64,000 nucleotides of DNA from Opeltia flavorubescens (lineage: Eukaryota; Ascomycota; Lecanoromycetes; Teloschistales; Teloschistaceae), in assembly GCA_000442125.1 (NCBI GenBank), contig KE546967.1, positions 1 through 64,000 on the forward strand. Direction: 5' to 3'. The notes under the pieces were generated by a model. It did not search any database. It saw nothing but the letters and a program-made list of their open reading frames with translations, and was not told where the DNA came from. The position numbers and the translations under genes were made by a program. Below are positions 36,023 through 47,593 of the stretch, piece after piece (the stretch's first letter is position 1; every line of letters starts with the position of its first letter).

Positions 36023-36984
36023 ATGATAATGTTGAGAATCACCATCGCATGCGCGCTCGTTAGTTTCACAGTCTTGAATACGGTGACCTTGGCAATTCCA
36101 CTAGATTCGGGTTCGGATCAGCAGATATGGAGGTAAACCGTCGCCATTCACGAGGGTTTCGCTCTTGCTGATCACCTTATTGAATATGAAGTCCACCCTC
36201 GCTTGCAAGCCTAGGCGCTCCAGCAGACTTCAAGGTCGAAGTCACAAGAGACGAGACGAAGAAAGTCCTTGACGAAGGAATCTATCGCGCCGGCATTATC
36301 ATGATGATTGACATTACAGAATTCTCTCTTACACGTACATGGCTAAACCACAATTGGGACTCGCCGATCGGCCTATCATCCATTAAACTCGAGTACCAGG
36401 ACTTTGGAAAAGCCACATCGCATCTGACCACTCAGCATATCATCTGGGGACTTAATTACGTACTACTGTCGTTCTTCATCTCGGGCAGATCCTGCGAAAC
36501 GACCGCTACATTGAAATGGCAGGGAGTTAAGCTAGGCACGATCCATTTTCGAAAACAGACGACACCTACCTTACTCCCCCAGGCAACGTGGAATATCACC
36601 GACCCCTTACCACTACCAACGCCGAATGCCGTCACCGCTGGGAATGTTGAGTCATTTATCACCTATCCACCCTACTCGCCGCCGATCCCACGACAGGTCA
36701 TCTATCTCACAGGCATCAAGGCAATGGGGGATGCCGCTGAGATAGGACTTGATCAAGCCGATTCAAGCATACTGACCCAAGGCATCCGAGGTATAGTATG
36801 GGCGCTTCAAGGTGGAACTGACCTTACTCCGGGAATATTGAGAGCAGGTCACTCCAGAGCAGCTGTCTGGGAAACGCTGGGGACGATGATAATAGACAAT
36901 AGATTCCAGCGGATCGTCGTTTGGGTGAAGGTGGACGGCGTGAGTGTTGCTGTGGGAGGGTTTCACCATGCGATTTCAGGGTAA
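36023..36984 (+). CDS. Secreted protein of unknown function
   Basis: The first exon (36023-36132) encodes a clear signal peptide (Met-Leu-Arg-Ile-Thr-Ile-Ala-Cys-Ala-Leu-Val then hydrophobic to Leu-Ala-Ile-Pro). A 77-nt intron (GTAAAC, branch GCTGAT, acceptor TGCAAG) leads in phase to the second exon (36210-36984), giving 294 residues. Start could also be the second Met at 36029. The mature protein has a potential glycosylation site (Asn-Ile-Thr) and no known domain. A central segment (Leu-Thr-Thr-Gln-His-Ile-Ile-Trp to Leu-Gly-Thr-Ile) resembles the secreted protein at 18182. Intact as modelled; its role is unknown. Confidence 0.7.
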
Positions 36985-37759
36985 AAAGAATGCTCACAAA
37001 GATCAGGAGCATGACGTGATGCTACTGATAGTCTGTAACGTGATACGGATGGCTTACGGATCGTATCCTAAGGATTATACAAGCACGATCTATTGTCTTG
37101 ATTGCTCGTCATGCTTGCATTACTCGCGCTCTCTGTATGGATAGTGATGACTCGCTCGTTCAGTTGATATTGCGCCGGAAATGTCAGCCTGCAAAATTTC
37201 CTAGCCCAAGTAGACAAGCAAAATATGTTGCTTTCCCGTTCATAGAAATTTTGCGGGCTATCAAGCACGATTCAATATGATCATGACGGCGGCGGCCGAT
37301 GCGTCATAATGACTATAAGTCAATACATCAAGCCATGCCTTTGTAGAGAATTGAAAGCGAATGAATCAGGGACAAATTCCTTGTTGCTCTTTTCCCTGAT
37401 GAGTCAAGCTCTATGTAGTTGTCGGGCAGCTTAGGATACACAAGATTCACGGCGGGAAGTTTGTCATAGTCCCTGGAATACGGTAGCCGGGGCTTCTTGA
37501 TCAAGAGGGCAAAGTAAGTTGACTGCCAATCGTCGGTGCTTGTAATCTTCATTGGGTCATCGAGGTCTGTGGAGATGTCCTCAGCCTGCAGCTCTCCCAT
37601 CCACAGCTGAGGAGGCTCAATCGAATAGTCCGATGGGAGAGGCACTTGAAGATCACCAGGACACAATTTCATGACACGATAATGGATGAGCCTGGAAGCC
37701 GGGCGAGGTGTTGCGTGCATGCTGTTTCGGCAGATGACTGGTAGTGGGCGTTCAGTCTT
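36985..37759. other. Intergenic with one open frame
   Basis: A 130-codon minus-strand frame (37720-37328) reads as a plausible soluble protein with Trp-Gln-Ser-Thr-Tyr-Phe-Ala-Leu-Leu but matches no family I know. It ends where the decayed HET copy begins and may be part of the same duplicated block. Confidence 0.3.
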
Positions 37760-37769
37760 CCGAAGAAGT

Positions 37770-38350
37770 CACCTTGAATTATGGTCTTTTTCAATCGGAG
37801 GGCCTTTACTTAGCCAGGAAAAAAGGTCCAGACCTTTATATCTTTACATCATTCCTGAAGGACTCTAGGGTTTCCTTAGATTGCAATATCTACCTATCAA
37901 CGGAGTAGAGTTATCGGAGCTCGGTATTGATATAGTTATCTAGAAAATAGGAGCAGTTGGGAATATAATGCCCTTAGTACCTGCCTGCTAAATATAATAG
38001 AGTTTCCCTAGGTGTTGTCTTCATCGTGTAAACAAAGAATCTTTCCAGGACTATCCTGAGAATACATTATTCAAAGTGAAGGCTCGCGTATTCTAGTATA
38101 TGCTGCCTATCAAATACTACCTCGCTTTACCTCGTTTCCAATCCGGGGAATATCCCAAACTATAGCTTGTGACGCAGGTCTCTTTGTTTTTACGACGTGG
38201 CTGCAAAGCATTGGCTTTTATTATCCTGCTCGTGAGCCTTATCAAACAAGCAAAATTTGTCTAGCTGCAGGCCCCTCCTTCCTTCTCCAAAAAACGAACG
38301 CCGATCGGTAGTGAAAAATGAGCTCATCATTAGATCGGAGAAAATTAAGC
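37770..38350 (-). pseudogene. Decayed partial copy of a HET gene and its upstream flank
   Basis: This DNA aligns in order with about 43860-44175 (the 5' coding part of the HET gene at 41863-44166) and then with about 44505-44790 (the flank upstream of that gene). About 330 bp between these two blocks is missing here. The fragment is broken many times and cannot make a protein. Many differences are C-to-T or G-to-A at CpA/TpG, the pattern left by repeat-induced point mutation. I read it as a fossil duplicate. Confidence 0.7.
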
Positions 38351-38963
38351 AATTTCTCGTTTAGATTAACTCCGCAGCTCATTGTTGACCCAGTCCCCGT
38401 CATCTTGTGTCCCTGTTGAAAACTTTGTCTTCCTAAACAAACCGAGCTCGCCAACATCTTTCTCTCGATGGTAGATTCCTCGTTGTAGTTGCTCATGTCG
38501 AAAGCTCCTTGCTCAAGATTTACTGATGATTTTAGTGAGACGTATGCGTGATTGACGTTATCCAATTGTACGCTACGCTCAGTACAGAGATATATTCATC
38601 TCGTCAGTTCAATTTCTCGAACTTTGACAGCTATCCCAGGTATCCGCAGTGAAATAAATAGAACTTGTATATATCTGTGCTAGGATATCCTTGTGCAGCC
38701 CACACGGCAAGACTTCCTAGAATTCCTAGAATTCCTAAACTTGTGCCATTCTGACATGCGAGTTTCGCATACAATGTTACAACTTGGAAATGGCTGTAAG
38801 CCCTTAGCAAAGTCAAGGTATTTTTCAGTCGTACGATGTGCATTAAGGTTATGTTGTTTTCAATTCATCTATGGGAGTAGACACAGCGAATGCGAATCAA
38901 AAGGTGGTCCTCTGGTGTGGAGGAGGAAGATCCATCTTGTATTGAATACCTAGGGCAATGACT
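38351..38963. other. Intergenic
   Basis: Contains a short 10-bp tandem (TAGAATTCC-type) near 38718-38740. No gene. Confidence 0.4.
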
Positions 38964-39761
38964 TTATCTATCGCGTCTGAATGCCTCCCAAAGTTTCGAA
39001 TTTGAATTAGGTAATCCGAGCAAGGCAAGGCGAATCTGCTCCAACCCGAAATCATCATTCCTTCGCTCAGACTTATCGATTTGTTCCCCCTCTGTCCATC
39101 CAGGCGTCCCACAGCATAATGGTATCCCACCATCCACCTCGCATGAATCGAAGTCGATGATGATCGGCACGTCGTCCTTATCCAGCATGATATTCCTAGG
39201 ATTGACGTCGTTGTGGTTCAACCCCAAACTATGAAGGTGGTCAAGGCCGTCTTTGATGCCCTTCAGACATTCGGAGATATTCAAAGGGCGGTCAGGATGC
39301 CCCAAGCGATCTGATAGACTCTCCTCGTATCGAACAAAACAAAGACCCTTGATCAAGCCTCCTTCGCTGATACACCCAAGATAGGTCGCGATGTTCTTGT
39401 GTGGATGTTTTTGTAATAGCTCACACATCTTGACTTCATGAAGAACTATGTCGCGGGGTTGGAGTGAACTTGGTGGCGGATCCCAGTGCATTAGTGAGCG
39501 AATCTTTTGGAAGGCGTTATCTGGTATCGGTTGAGAGACCAAGGTAAACTCCTCCTCGAGTGGTGGCCAGAGATCTTCAATCGGGATGCGAACCGGAGGG
39601 CAATCGAACTCTGCAATATCGATGTCTTGGTTGATTTCCAATTCCCGTGGACTCTTTACCTTGAATGAATCCGTACCATCTGAAAGGATGGTTGCCCAAT
39701 GATCGAATTTCATGTCATCGTCATCTCCTTTGAATGTCTCGAAGCATTCAATGACCTTCAT
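38964..39761 (-). CDS. Atypical protein kinase-like protein
   Basis: One exon of 265 codons starting at the ATG at 39761. The C-terminal two thirds follow the protein kinase fold: Glu109 in Leu-His-Glu-Val-Lys as the helix-C acid, His-Lys-Asn-Ile-Ala-Thr-Tyr-Leu-Gly, a catalytic loop His183-Asn-Asp185-Val-Asn-Pro-Arg-Asn190, and a metal site Asp203-Phe-Asp where most kinases have Asp-Phe-Gly. A Gly-rich loop and the usual Val-Ala-Ile-Lys strand are not seen; the first 95 residues are acidic and of unknown fold. The HND for HRD and DFD for DFG substitutions occur in a fungal lineage-specific kinase-like group; activity is uncertain. It is cytosolic by sequence. Confidence 0.78.
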   Translation of the reverse strand: MKVIECFETFKGDDDDMKFDHWATILSDGTDSFKVKSPRELEINQDIDIAEFDCPPVRIPIEDLWPPLEEEFTLVSQPIPDNAFQKIRSLMHWDPPPSSLQPRDIVLHEVKMCELLQKHPHKNIATYLGCISEGGLIKGLCFVRYEESLSDRLGHPDRPLNISECLKGIKDGLDHLHSLGLNHNDVNPRNIMLDKDDVPIIIDFDSCEVDGGIPLCCGTPGWTEGEQIDKSERRNDDFGLEQIRLALLGLPNSNSKLWEAFRRDR

Positions 39762-41862
39762 TGTAACGTTTACTTGGATCTCGTCAGAATGTAGGCAGAT
39801 GGTAGATGATCACGGAAGTTGATGGAAGGAAGGATTGTTTGATGGTCAGAAAAACCGAAGATGAAGAGTCTAGTAATATAGCAAAGCTAACGACCGCGGC
39901 TTAACCGCGCTGGGGAGACTAAGCTTTATCGAGCTCGACATGTTCTGACTCCCGCCACTCAGTCTACTCTATTATGCTCAATTTACGCCTAGCGCCTCAA
40001 ACCTCGCAATATTATGCCTCTGGATCATCGTGCTCGCCTAATCATATGCCCATGTGTCGATGTCTTCTAAGTAGAGTCGCTTCAGAGTGATCTTTTGCTG
40101 CTTTGGGCCCTTATTGATATCTCTGACCGTGGACTCTCCGATCCTTATAATTCTACGACCAATTTATGATTTATCGCACCACCATAGCTTGTGGCATCTC
40201 ATCAAGGTCTGGGACGCGAAAATAAGGTGGGGGACATTTGTGGGCAGTTTCATTGCGGGTATATTATACATACATCTGTATGAGTATGTATATCCTCTGA
40301 TACCTGCCTGAGCCTATACATGACTTCGGCTACTTCAAAGCATTATCTAAGATCTCGCCAGACTTTTTGAAGTCTCGTCTACATCTATCGAGCTGGAGAG
40401 ATCAACACACCACCCACAGGAAATCGTGTAAGTCGTACAAATCGCTCTTCATACAGCCAGTAAAAAGACGACACCCATCTCGCCTGTGGCCCTTGACCTT
40501 GGCCCCACATTCACCGACTCACTATACCAAGAATGCACAATCAGATCTCATTGCGGTCTTGCAAAGCGTTGGTCCCACGAGAAATTGCCCCTCCAGTCAA
40601 ATCGATCTCGCACATGATTACGTTCCAGGAACCACTCCCCTCTTCATCGAAACCCCAAAACCGCGGAAGTCGTCTCTTCAGAAGGTCTGAAATCGTCGTG
40701 CCAAGGATCGTGAACGCGAATGCGGTGGTGACAGTGTAATTCCAGCTTGGTACGCGTAAATTGATTTCTCGAGTGGACCTTTCCTTAATCGCACACTAAT
40801 CGACTTAGTAGGCTATATGAAGCGCCTGAACTTCATTATTCCAACTATCTAAGCTCACTTTTATCCACCAGCTTTGCAGAATCGGTGGAAGAAGGAGTCA
40901 CAATAGACAAGAGATTGAAGGAATTGGGAGTGGATATGAAAGACTGCACAAATGGAGCAGGTGTTGAGTCCTGGGATTGTACCATCGAAGTACTGGATTT
41001 ATATACTCCTCAGCCGATGAGTCATATCTAACCTCAATTTCTGGGTAGAAAAAGAATATTGCTATCCCCAAAGATGGACGCCAATTCTGAAACGTCGACT
41101 CAGCCAATGTCACATGGAAATTACTATATTTCTAGGTGCCAAGCCTCTAGGGATCAGTATGGAAGGCTTCAACTCTAGTAATCGTGTGACGTATTGTAGG
41201 TCAGGTACATGGTGCCATCTTATCACAGGAGGTATCCACAGAATGGTTCGAGATCCTGGTTTAAATATCGAATTAAATGACTGATCTACTACGTGATAAT
41301 AACCCTGAATTACAAAGGGGTCGCTGTGGATCCTCATATGCTCAAATATCTCCTCCCCGGGTAAGATCATACATCAGCATGTGGATAGCATACTATGTAT
41401 GTTTTCTACTGGAATGTACTTGGCTACGTTCGACAGCAGTTTCTATTTACTACTCGAGTAGTGGAAAATGATCAACATCTTTCACGATCAGCAGTGATGT
41501 CATAAACCCAGAAGCAACAGCAGACATATCAAAAGTTATGTAAAAGGTCTGGAATAGATGCTAGAATCTGGAGACTGCATTTCGTATAGTGGGTTTGTCA
41601 GTATGTGGCGGATGTAGTATACTCGGAATTTTTGGAGCTCAAAAATATCTCTACTACTACATCTATCGATCAAGCTAAAATACCTAATTCCTCATAAAGC
41701 CATAGAAGAATATATTGATCATGCCATTAAACTGCCTTTGGCAATAGTGTCCAGAACAGTTCACAATAGTCAATATTCAACGTGCGAAGGAAACGTATTT
41801 CTTGGTAGCTTCATCATGACATTAGTAATGAAGTAGAGACTAGTTCATCCTCTGATACCTAT
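39762..41862. other. Intergenic
   Basis: No gene is supported. A 74-codon plus-strand frame (40087-40311) is hydrophobic, and an 86-codon minus-strand frame (41370-41110) ends with Pro-Arg-Asn-Ile-Val-Ile, faintly like a kinase catalytic loop; both are too short to call. Confidence 0.35.
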
Positions 41863-44166
41863 TCAGCAAAGTATCACCCTAGTACGCTTAATATTGAATT
41901 TATGTAGAATCCTCGTATCCTGCATCGGTAGATACATCCGCAAAGGCGACACTCGTTTGTAATATCCTTCTCTAAACACCATATACAAGAAATAGAATGC
42001 CATTGTATCTTGACAGTCGATTCTTGCTGCATTCCTCGCAAGAAGTAAACATTCCCGCTGTTTGGTGGACTTGTGGTTGTGGTAAAGATCACTAGTCCGT
42101 GGCACGCAGAAGGTTATCCAATGTCGATTGATTCTGGTCTTAAAGAAAGCGTAGTCCTTGGTGCTGTAATCATGTCTGGGAATCCACGAACAGGTCGAAA
42201 GGCGAATCATGAAGCTCTCAATACATAATAATTGCTCGGCTTGGGAAAAGCTTAGCGTACCAAGATGTTCCAAAGACTGAGATTCTTCCAACATGAAAGG
42301 ATCCGTAAGAGGGTCTTCTGAAAGGCGCGCCTGCTCTCGTAATGCCATATCTGTATGATGTTTACTGCAGATTACACAAACTCCATCTAGTGATCGTTTA
42401 CATATAGTCACATCGAAGGGGTGAAGGGACTGCCCTCCATCTCCCTCAGGTTGCCCGGGCCAAATACCACCTCGCCAGCTTAGCCAGCTCCACCGAGCGA
42501 ATTCTTCGTGCCTGGGTCTTCCATATTGGGTGTTCCACAAGAGCACCCAATTCATGTCCTCGTTTGGAAGAGCCCAGGATGTACCACTTTTGTATGTTGT
42601 TTTCTCCAGAGCCTGAACGATGCCTGAAAAGGCAAACCAAGCATCCGATTGTTTTGTCATGTCCCGGAGACTGTATAGTCTTGCGTAAATCGAGTAGAGG
42701 CCAACCGCATTTTCCTCTAGATTAATATTGGCTGACAGTGGGCTTCGGAGGACGCCGGTGTTGACTCTTTGGTATATATTTTCTCCCTGAAACCAGTTCT
42801 CATCATGAAGAGCTTGGTGCACGGACGACTGAGTCTCATCCAGGGTTTCGCAGCACGTCATTGCGTTACACTCAAAATAGGTATGGAAATCGCTAATGTA
42901 GATGCATCGCGTGCTGAGAATTGCTTCCTGATACGTCCAAGATCGTCCTGCCCATGGAAGGACCCATGCTAGTTGAGACAGCGTAGGTCCAAAGCTTACG
43001 AGCTGCGTCCCATTAATCTTACAAGTCAGTTGCCGATATTGAGTCTTTGTATTTCCAACTCTAGGGAGCCCACTATCAGCAGAGTCGCCAGAGAAGGCAA
43101 CTATTGTAGCGTGAGCACCTTGATAGATGGCGCTCATGATACCGATCTGCTCACGTAACCTTTTCTCATCACTCTGATCTATACATATAGAATCAACCCA
43201 TAGATAGCGATGACCTAAGTCTTGTACCAGAACAATGGCGTCTTCTATCGTTCTTGGTAGTAAGCCAAGTTTAGTGCCCAAGCGGCCGACACCATATGTA
43301 TCTTGTCGTGCGCTACCCCACTTATAGCTTAGTGCCAGATAATCTCTCGTTTGGACTTAGTATGGGACGATCCGCCTTGTCACAACGTCGATGAGGTATA
43401 TAGAATCCAAACATTCAGCAAGCTGAGGTTTGCATGTTATCGGGTGCAGAGCCTCGCATGTTGAGAGCCACCTCCGTATACTGTTGATATCAAGATGATC
43501 GGAGTCGAGCGGCTTTCCCCCTAAAGCCTTGCCAAATTCACCATGGACGGCTCCTACGGCACAAAGCCCGTCACAACGAGTTGACACAAAGTTTTCAATC
43601 GTCAGGTTGACGCTGCTAGGGTCGAGTACCGCGGCAATGTACTTCGCACTGGCTCTTTTTTCTGCATTGTCGACAAGAATCGAGGCTTCCAATCTGTACA
43701 TCGACCAGCTCAGCACCAGCTTCACATTTTGCCGCAAAGTCGATGGTGTGCCAATAAGGCCGAAAAGACACCGACATAGGGAGCAACTTTTCTGGAGCAC
43801 GATGGAGCCCACAGGTCCCAAGTTTCGAAAGAGCCGCGGATCATCAAGCATTTCCCCTAAATCTCGGTCACACTCGATCGGAGGGTCTGTGCTAAGCCAG
43901 GAGAGCAAGTCAAGGCTTTCACATCTTTCACACAATATCTGCGAGGACCCGGGGTCTTCCTCAAATCGCAGTTGCTGCCTATCGATCGAGTAGAACCATC
44001 CGAGCTCATTGCTGGTGCAATTATCCGGGAAATGGGGGCATTTCGAAACAAGATGCCCCTGGCCCCTGCATGCTAAACATAACAGCATTTCCTCAGGCAT
44101 TTTCTTCATCTTGGACTTAAATTTTGACTTCCAAGAATGTCCTAAAGATGCGATTTTGGGAGGCAT
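41863..44166 (-). pseudogene. HET-domain gene with zinc-knuckle-like N-terminus
   Basis: The two open segments, 44166-43357 and 43281-41863, are in one frame, about 767 codons together. The gene looks broken, with about one break. The N-terminus has a CCHC pattern (Cys-Leu-Ala-Cys, four residues, His, four residues, Cys) near residues 30-45. The HET domain follows, shown by Tyr-Leu-Ala-Leu-Ser-Tyr-Lys-Trp-Gly, Trp-Val-Asp-Ser-Ile-Cys-Ile-Asp-Gln and Arg-Ser-Trp-Thr-Tyr-Gln-Glu-Ala. HET proteins take part in heterokaryon incompatibility, the fungal self/non-self reaction at cell fusion. I prefer the start at 44166 over the earlier ATG at 44346, because the upstream part crosses an undetermined base and lacks protein character. 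A decayed partial copy lies at 37770-38350. Confidence 0.8.
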
Positions 44167-45793
44167 CTCCAGCGCTGGTTGGCTAGAAGGCTTGCAATAG
44201 CCTTGTTGAAACCCANCTTTGAGAATTTGCTGGATGAATGTAATAGGCAATTGAACAGGATTCCATAATGTTTTTTCCGTATATGGAACGATGTTTGTGG
44301 ACTTACACACGAGAAATGAGTGATTGGAATTACAGGAGTGCAGCACAAATAGTTGCGAGTCCTTGTCCGTACCACCCCTTTGGTGGGCTGTTACGATGGC
44401 CTGAAATTTCTACAATTTTATCATTCATTTTCAAGGGAGGGCGGCAGCATGTGTCGCGTAATTTGGATTGTGGATAAAGCATTCATTGCCCCTCTGGGGT
44501 TCAGTGGTAAGGAGGCTCACAATTTAGATGAACAGCCTCCTATCAAATACTGCCTCGCCTTGCCTGATTCATAATCGGGCGACGTAACCCCCAGGCCGTT
44601 GCCAATGACGCAGGTGTCGTTTTTGGTACGTTATGGCTGCACCTGCGTAGGCCTTGGCTTGCATCATCCTGCTTCGTGTGACCTATCAGACAAGCAGAAC
44701 TTATCCACCTGCAGACCCCTCTTTGCTTCATGAAGCATAGGACGCCGATCAGCGAGAAGAAAAAAATTCATCAGAAGAAAAAGTCGAGAGTTTCTTCGAT
44801 AAAAAGGATGCTAGGCTCCACCCCCGAATGCACCCCGTCCTACTCTGATCATTGGAGATGAAATCCAATTATACAGTGATCTATCCGAACAGCTAATCTT
44901 CCTCTGTGACATGTCTTCCATGATGTGAGGCTCGTCGGAAGGTACCAATTGAGTAGGCCAGCCCCGTATCTCCCTCTGATCATTAAATCAAGACTTCTCC
45001 ACGAGATTTGCCATAGCCTGGAGAACAGGCTCTTCAGTAAGGGCTAATTTATCAGGCGTCTGTATTATCCCTTCATCCAATCATCCATTGAAGATTGACA
45101 GGTTAGAATTTCTTTCACGCCGACGCAGTACCAAGCCTGGATTTGGTATTGCTCACTGCCTCCCAAATTAATTCTACATTTTCCTGACGATGGTACCTAG
45201 GAAAAGTTCTTGATTGGCACGCGGGGTGCATCAAGTGTCGGCCAACATCGTGCCATCATTCGAGATTTCCGTAAGATAAGGAGAGGTGATTGAGCTGGGA
45301 ACAGTGCTAGGATCGGGGGTATGGATTTGCTTCATTGAAGTCTAGATACTTGGAACCACATCACGTCCAAGCTTTGACAACGCGCAGAGGTTCATTCCGA
45401 CAAAAGACGCGGAAGACTGCATGAATATGATATTGATCTAAAATTCGCTGCTGTTAATCCAATTATCGGCACTGTCTGGAATTTCGATAACAAATGAAAT
45501 CAGATCAGACATTGGAAATGTTGATCCTGATCCGTTTTGTCATTGCTAAACGTAGAGTTCCACAGTTTAACAGAATTTATAAAGTCATCACATGAGCTCT
45601 GCCAAGGAAGCCAAGTCAACTTGAGAACAGATTGGCTTTAATGTTAAGAACCATTTACACTTCTCACTCAGAAAGTGAAAGCACAAAAAATCCTTCTCTG
45701 CGATCATTCTCAGAGCTTTACCTAAGGAATTTTGATTTCCTATCAACTTATCAAATCCCAAATCTCCTACCTGATACGCGTCACGCTCACAAG
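44167..45793. other. Intergenic, includes HET upstream flank
   Basis: The part from about 44505 to 44790 is repeated, in altered form, at 38100-38350. One undetermined base lies at 44217. Beyond 44800 I see no gene; frames are short. Confidence 0.45.
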
Positions 45794-46639
45794 ATGCCAA
45801 AGCAAGTCCCGAGCAAAGCTAAAGGCGGAGCAAGGGCCAGATCTTTCGAATATTGGATCGCCGTATATGTAATCGTGCCGATTATACTCCTCATCGTCCC
45901 TTTTTCTGTGGATCTATTGATGACATATCACCTCTTCATGCGCCACCCTGATTACCCACGGGCTGTTGAAGACCTTAGTGACCCTGCGGAAATCCACGAA
46001 AAGTGGAAGCTGTTCGACGAAAAAACGGATCAGTTGGCCGAACAGTTCTGGCCAATCCAGATCGCTATCTGGAGCATATCGTGGATTCTGTCTATAGTTT
46101 CTTTTCGCAGGTAAATTCTCACGGTCATACATATCTTATACTCTACGTACTTAGAGGCTCTGTAAGGCTACAGCTGATTTATCCTAAGTCTCCTAGCGAC
46201 TCTACGTGCGCGTACCAAGCGTGAGAAACCAGCCGTTTTGGAACTCAGCAAGATCTACCAAATTGACACTCCACCCATATCCTCAGAGCCCGTGTGCACA
46301 CGTGAAGAACCAATTGATGATTCCAGTCCTACACCTCACACATTGAACTCCGATCAAGTAGAGCCGACAGAATCAAGTCTCGATCAGGGACCTCACAAAT
46401 TGGAAGCGGATTGTCTAGAGACAATTGAGGCTCTCTATAATCAGGTGTCTCCCTTCTTACGGGCAAATCTTAAAGAGCCCACTCCAGCTGCCACCCCAAC
46501 GGGCTCAAGAAAGTCACCGCGTACCGAGGAGGCATTCGGAGAATATACATGGTTCCATGCCACGCCTAGCAGTCGTGAACTTCGTGAGCTCCGTGCTAGG
46601 AGGGCGGGACGTCGTGACGAATCGAGAAAGATATGGTAG
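45794..46639 (+). CDS. Two-TM membrane protein of unknown function
   Basis: Exons 45794-46110 and 46189-46639 joined across a 78-nt intron (GTAAAT, branch GCTGAT, acceptor CCTAAG) give 255 residues. I chose the ATG at 45794 (Met-Pro-Lys-Gln-Val) because it leads straight into the first membrane helix (Ile-Ala-Val-Tyr-Val-Ile-Val-Pro-Ile-Ile-Leu); an upstream ATG at 45632 would add about 54 unlikely residues. A second helix lies near residues 95-110 (Ile-Gln-Ile-Ala-Ile-Trp-Ser-Ile-Ser-Trp-Ile-Leu). The Pro/Ser/Glu-rich C-terminal half is probably disordered and ends Arg-rich. I do not recognise the family. Confidence 0.65.
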
Positions 46640-47593
46640 TACGTCGTACCCCTACCAAATTTCCGGAGCATAAGCTGATCAACTGAGCAGGCCACTTAAG
46701 CTCCCGCGTGCTTCTCCATCGCAATCATCATGATGCAGCAGTAACGAAAGCAGCTTTCCCACCATATGTACGGAGAAGCCTTGGAGGGAGAACTGTGCTG
46801 AGCCTCCATGTGTCGGGGAGATCATTGCATTTTTGGGAGCAACGAAGTGGCTACTTCCATTCTCGGACCACTGCCTCCTCTATTTCTGATCGTCGAGTAA
46901 TTGAGGTATCGATAGTTCCGTTGAGTTCAAGTGATTTTTTATGGATAGCATGTGGATTGTTAATCCTGTATCAGTGCGAATGAAATTACAGCTCTGCCAA
47001 AGATACGGAGCCTGTTCTTGGGCTGATGGAGCCTGAGTATCTTCCAGATCTGTCATGTATCATAAATGAGTGGATAGTTAGTTAATATCACTGTCACGAA
47101 TCGTAGCGCACGGCTGGTCATGTACTACAAACCTTGGAGGTATGAAAGAACTGTGGAGCATTTGCTGGAGCGATGATACGAGGTCACAATGACAACGATC
47201 ATCTCAAAGAGCATTCAAGTCTTCCTCACAGCATTCACATTAACCATTCCCCAGATTCTATGAACGCCTAAAGAAAAAAAGAGACTACATCCACCATCGT
47301 GGTTCATCTCCGCCACCTCAGTGGACTTTCGCGCTGCCAGATCAAAACCTGGACTTACACTACTCTGAACATCCGCGCAGCCACTTGGCATATAATTTGT
47401 TCGAAATGAGGGCGCTCAAGCCGCAACTATGCCTCCTTAGAAACAGAGTTCTGCTTCCTTAGAAACATTTCGCGCTTTTCGCTCCCAATTTCCCTCTTCA
47501 TCAAAGAAACGGCGCCAGAGTCGCGAACTTTGCTTCCGTAGAAGCAGAGCGCTCTGGCTGCCTTTTTGTTTCTTCGAAGGGAGAAGAGGGATC
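46640..47593. other. Intergenic
   Basis: Shared 3' flank of two convergent genes. No further gene is supported. Confidence 0.4.
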
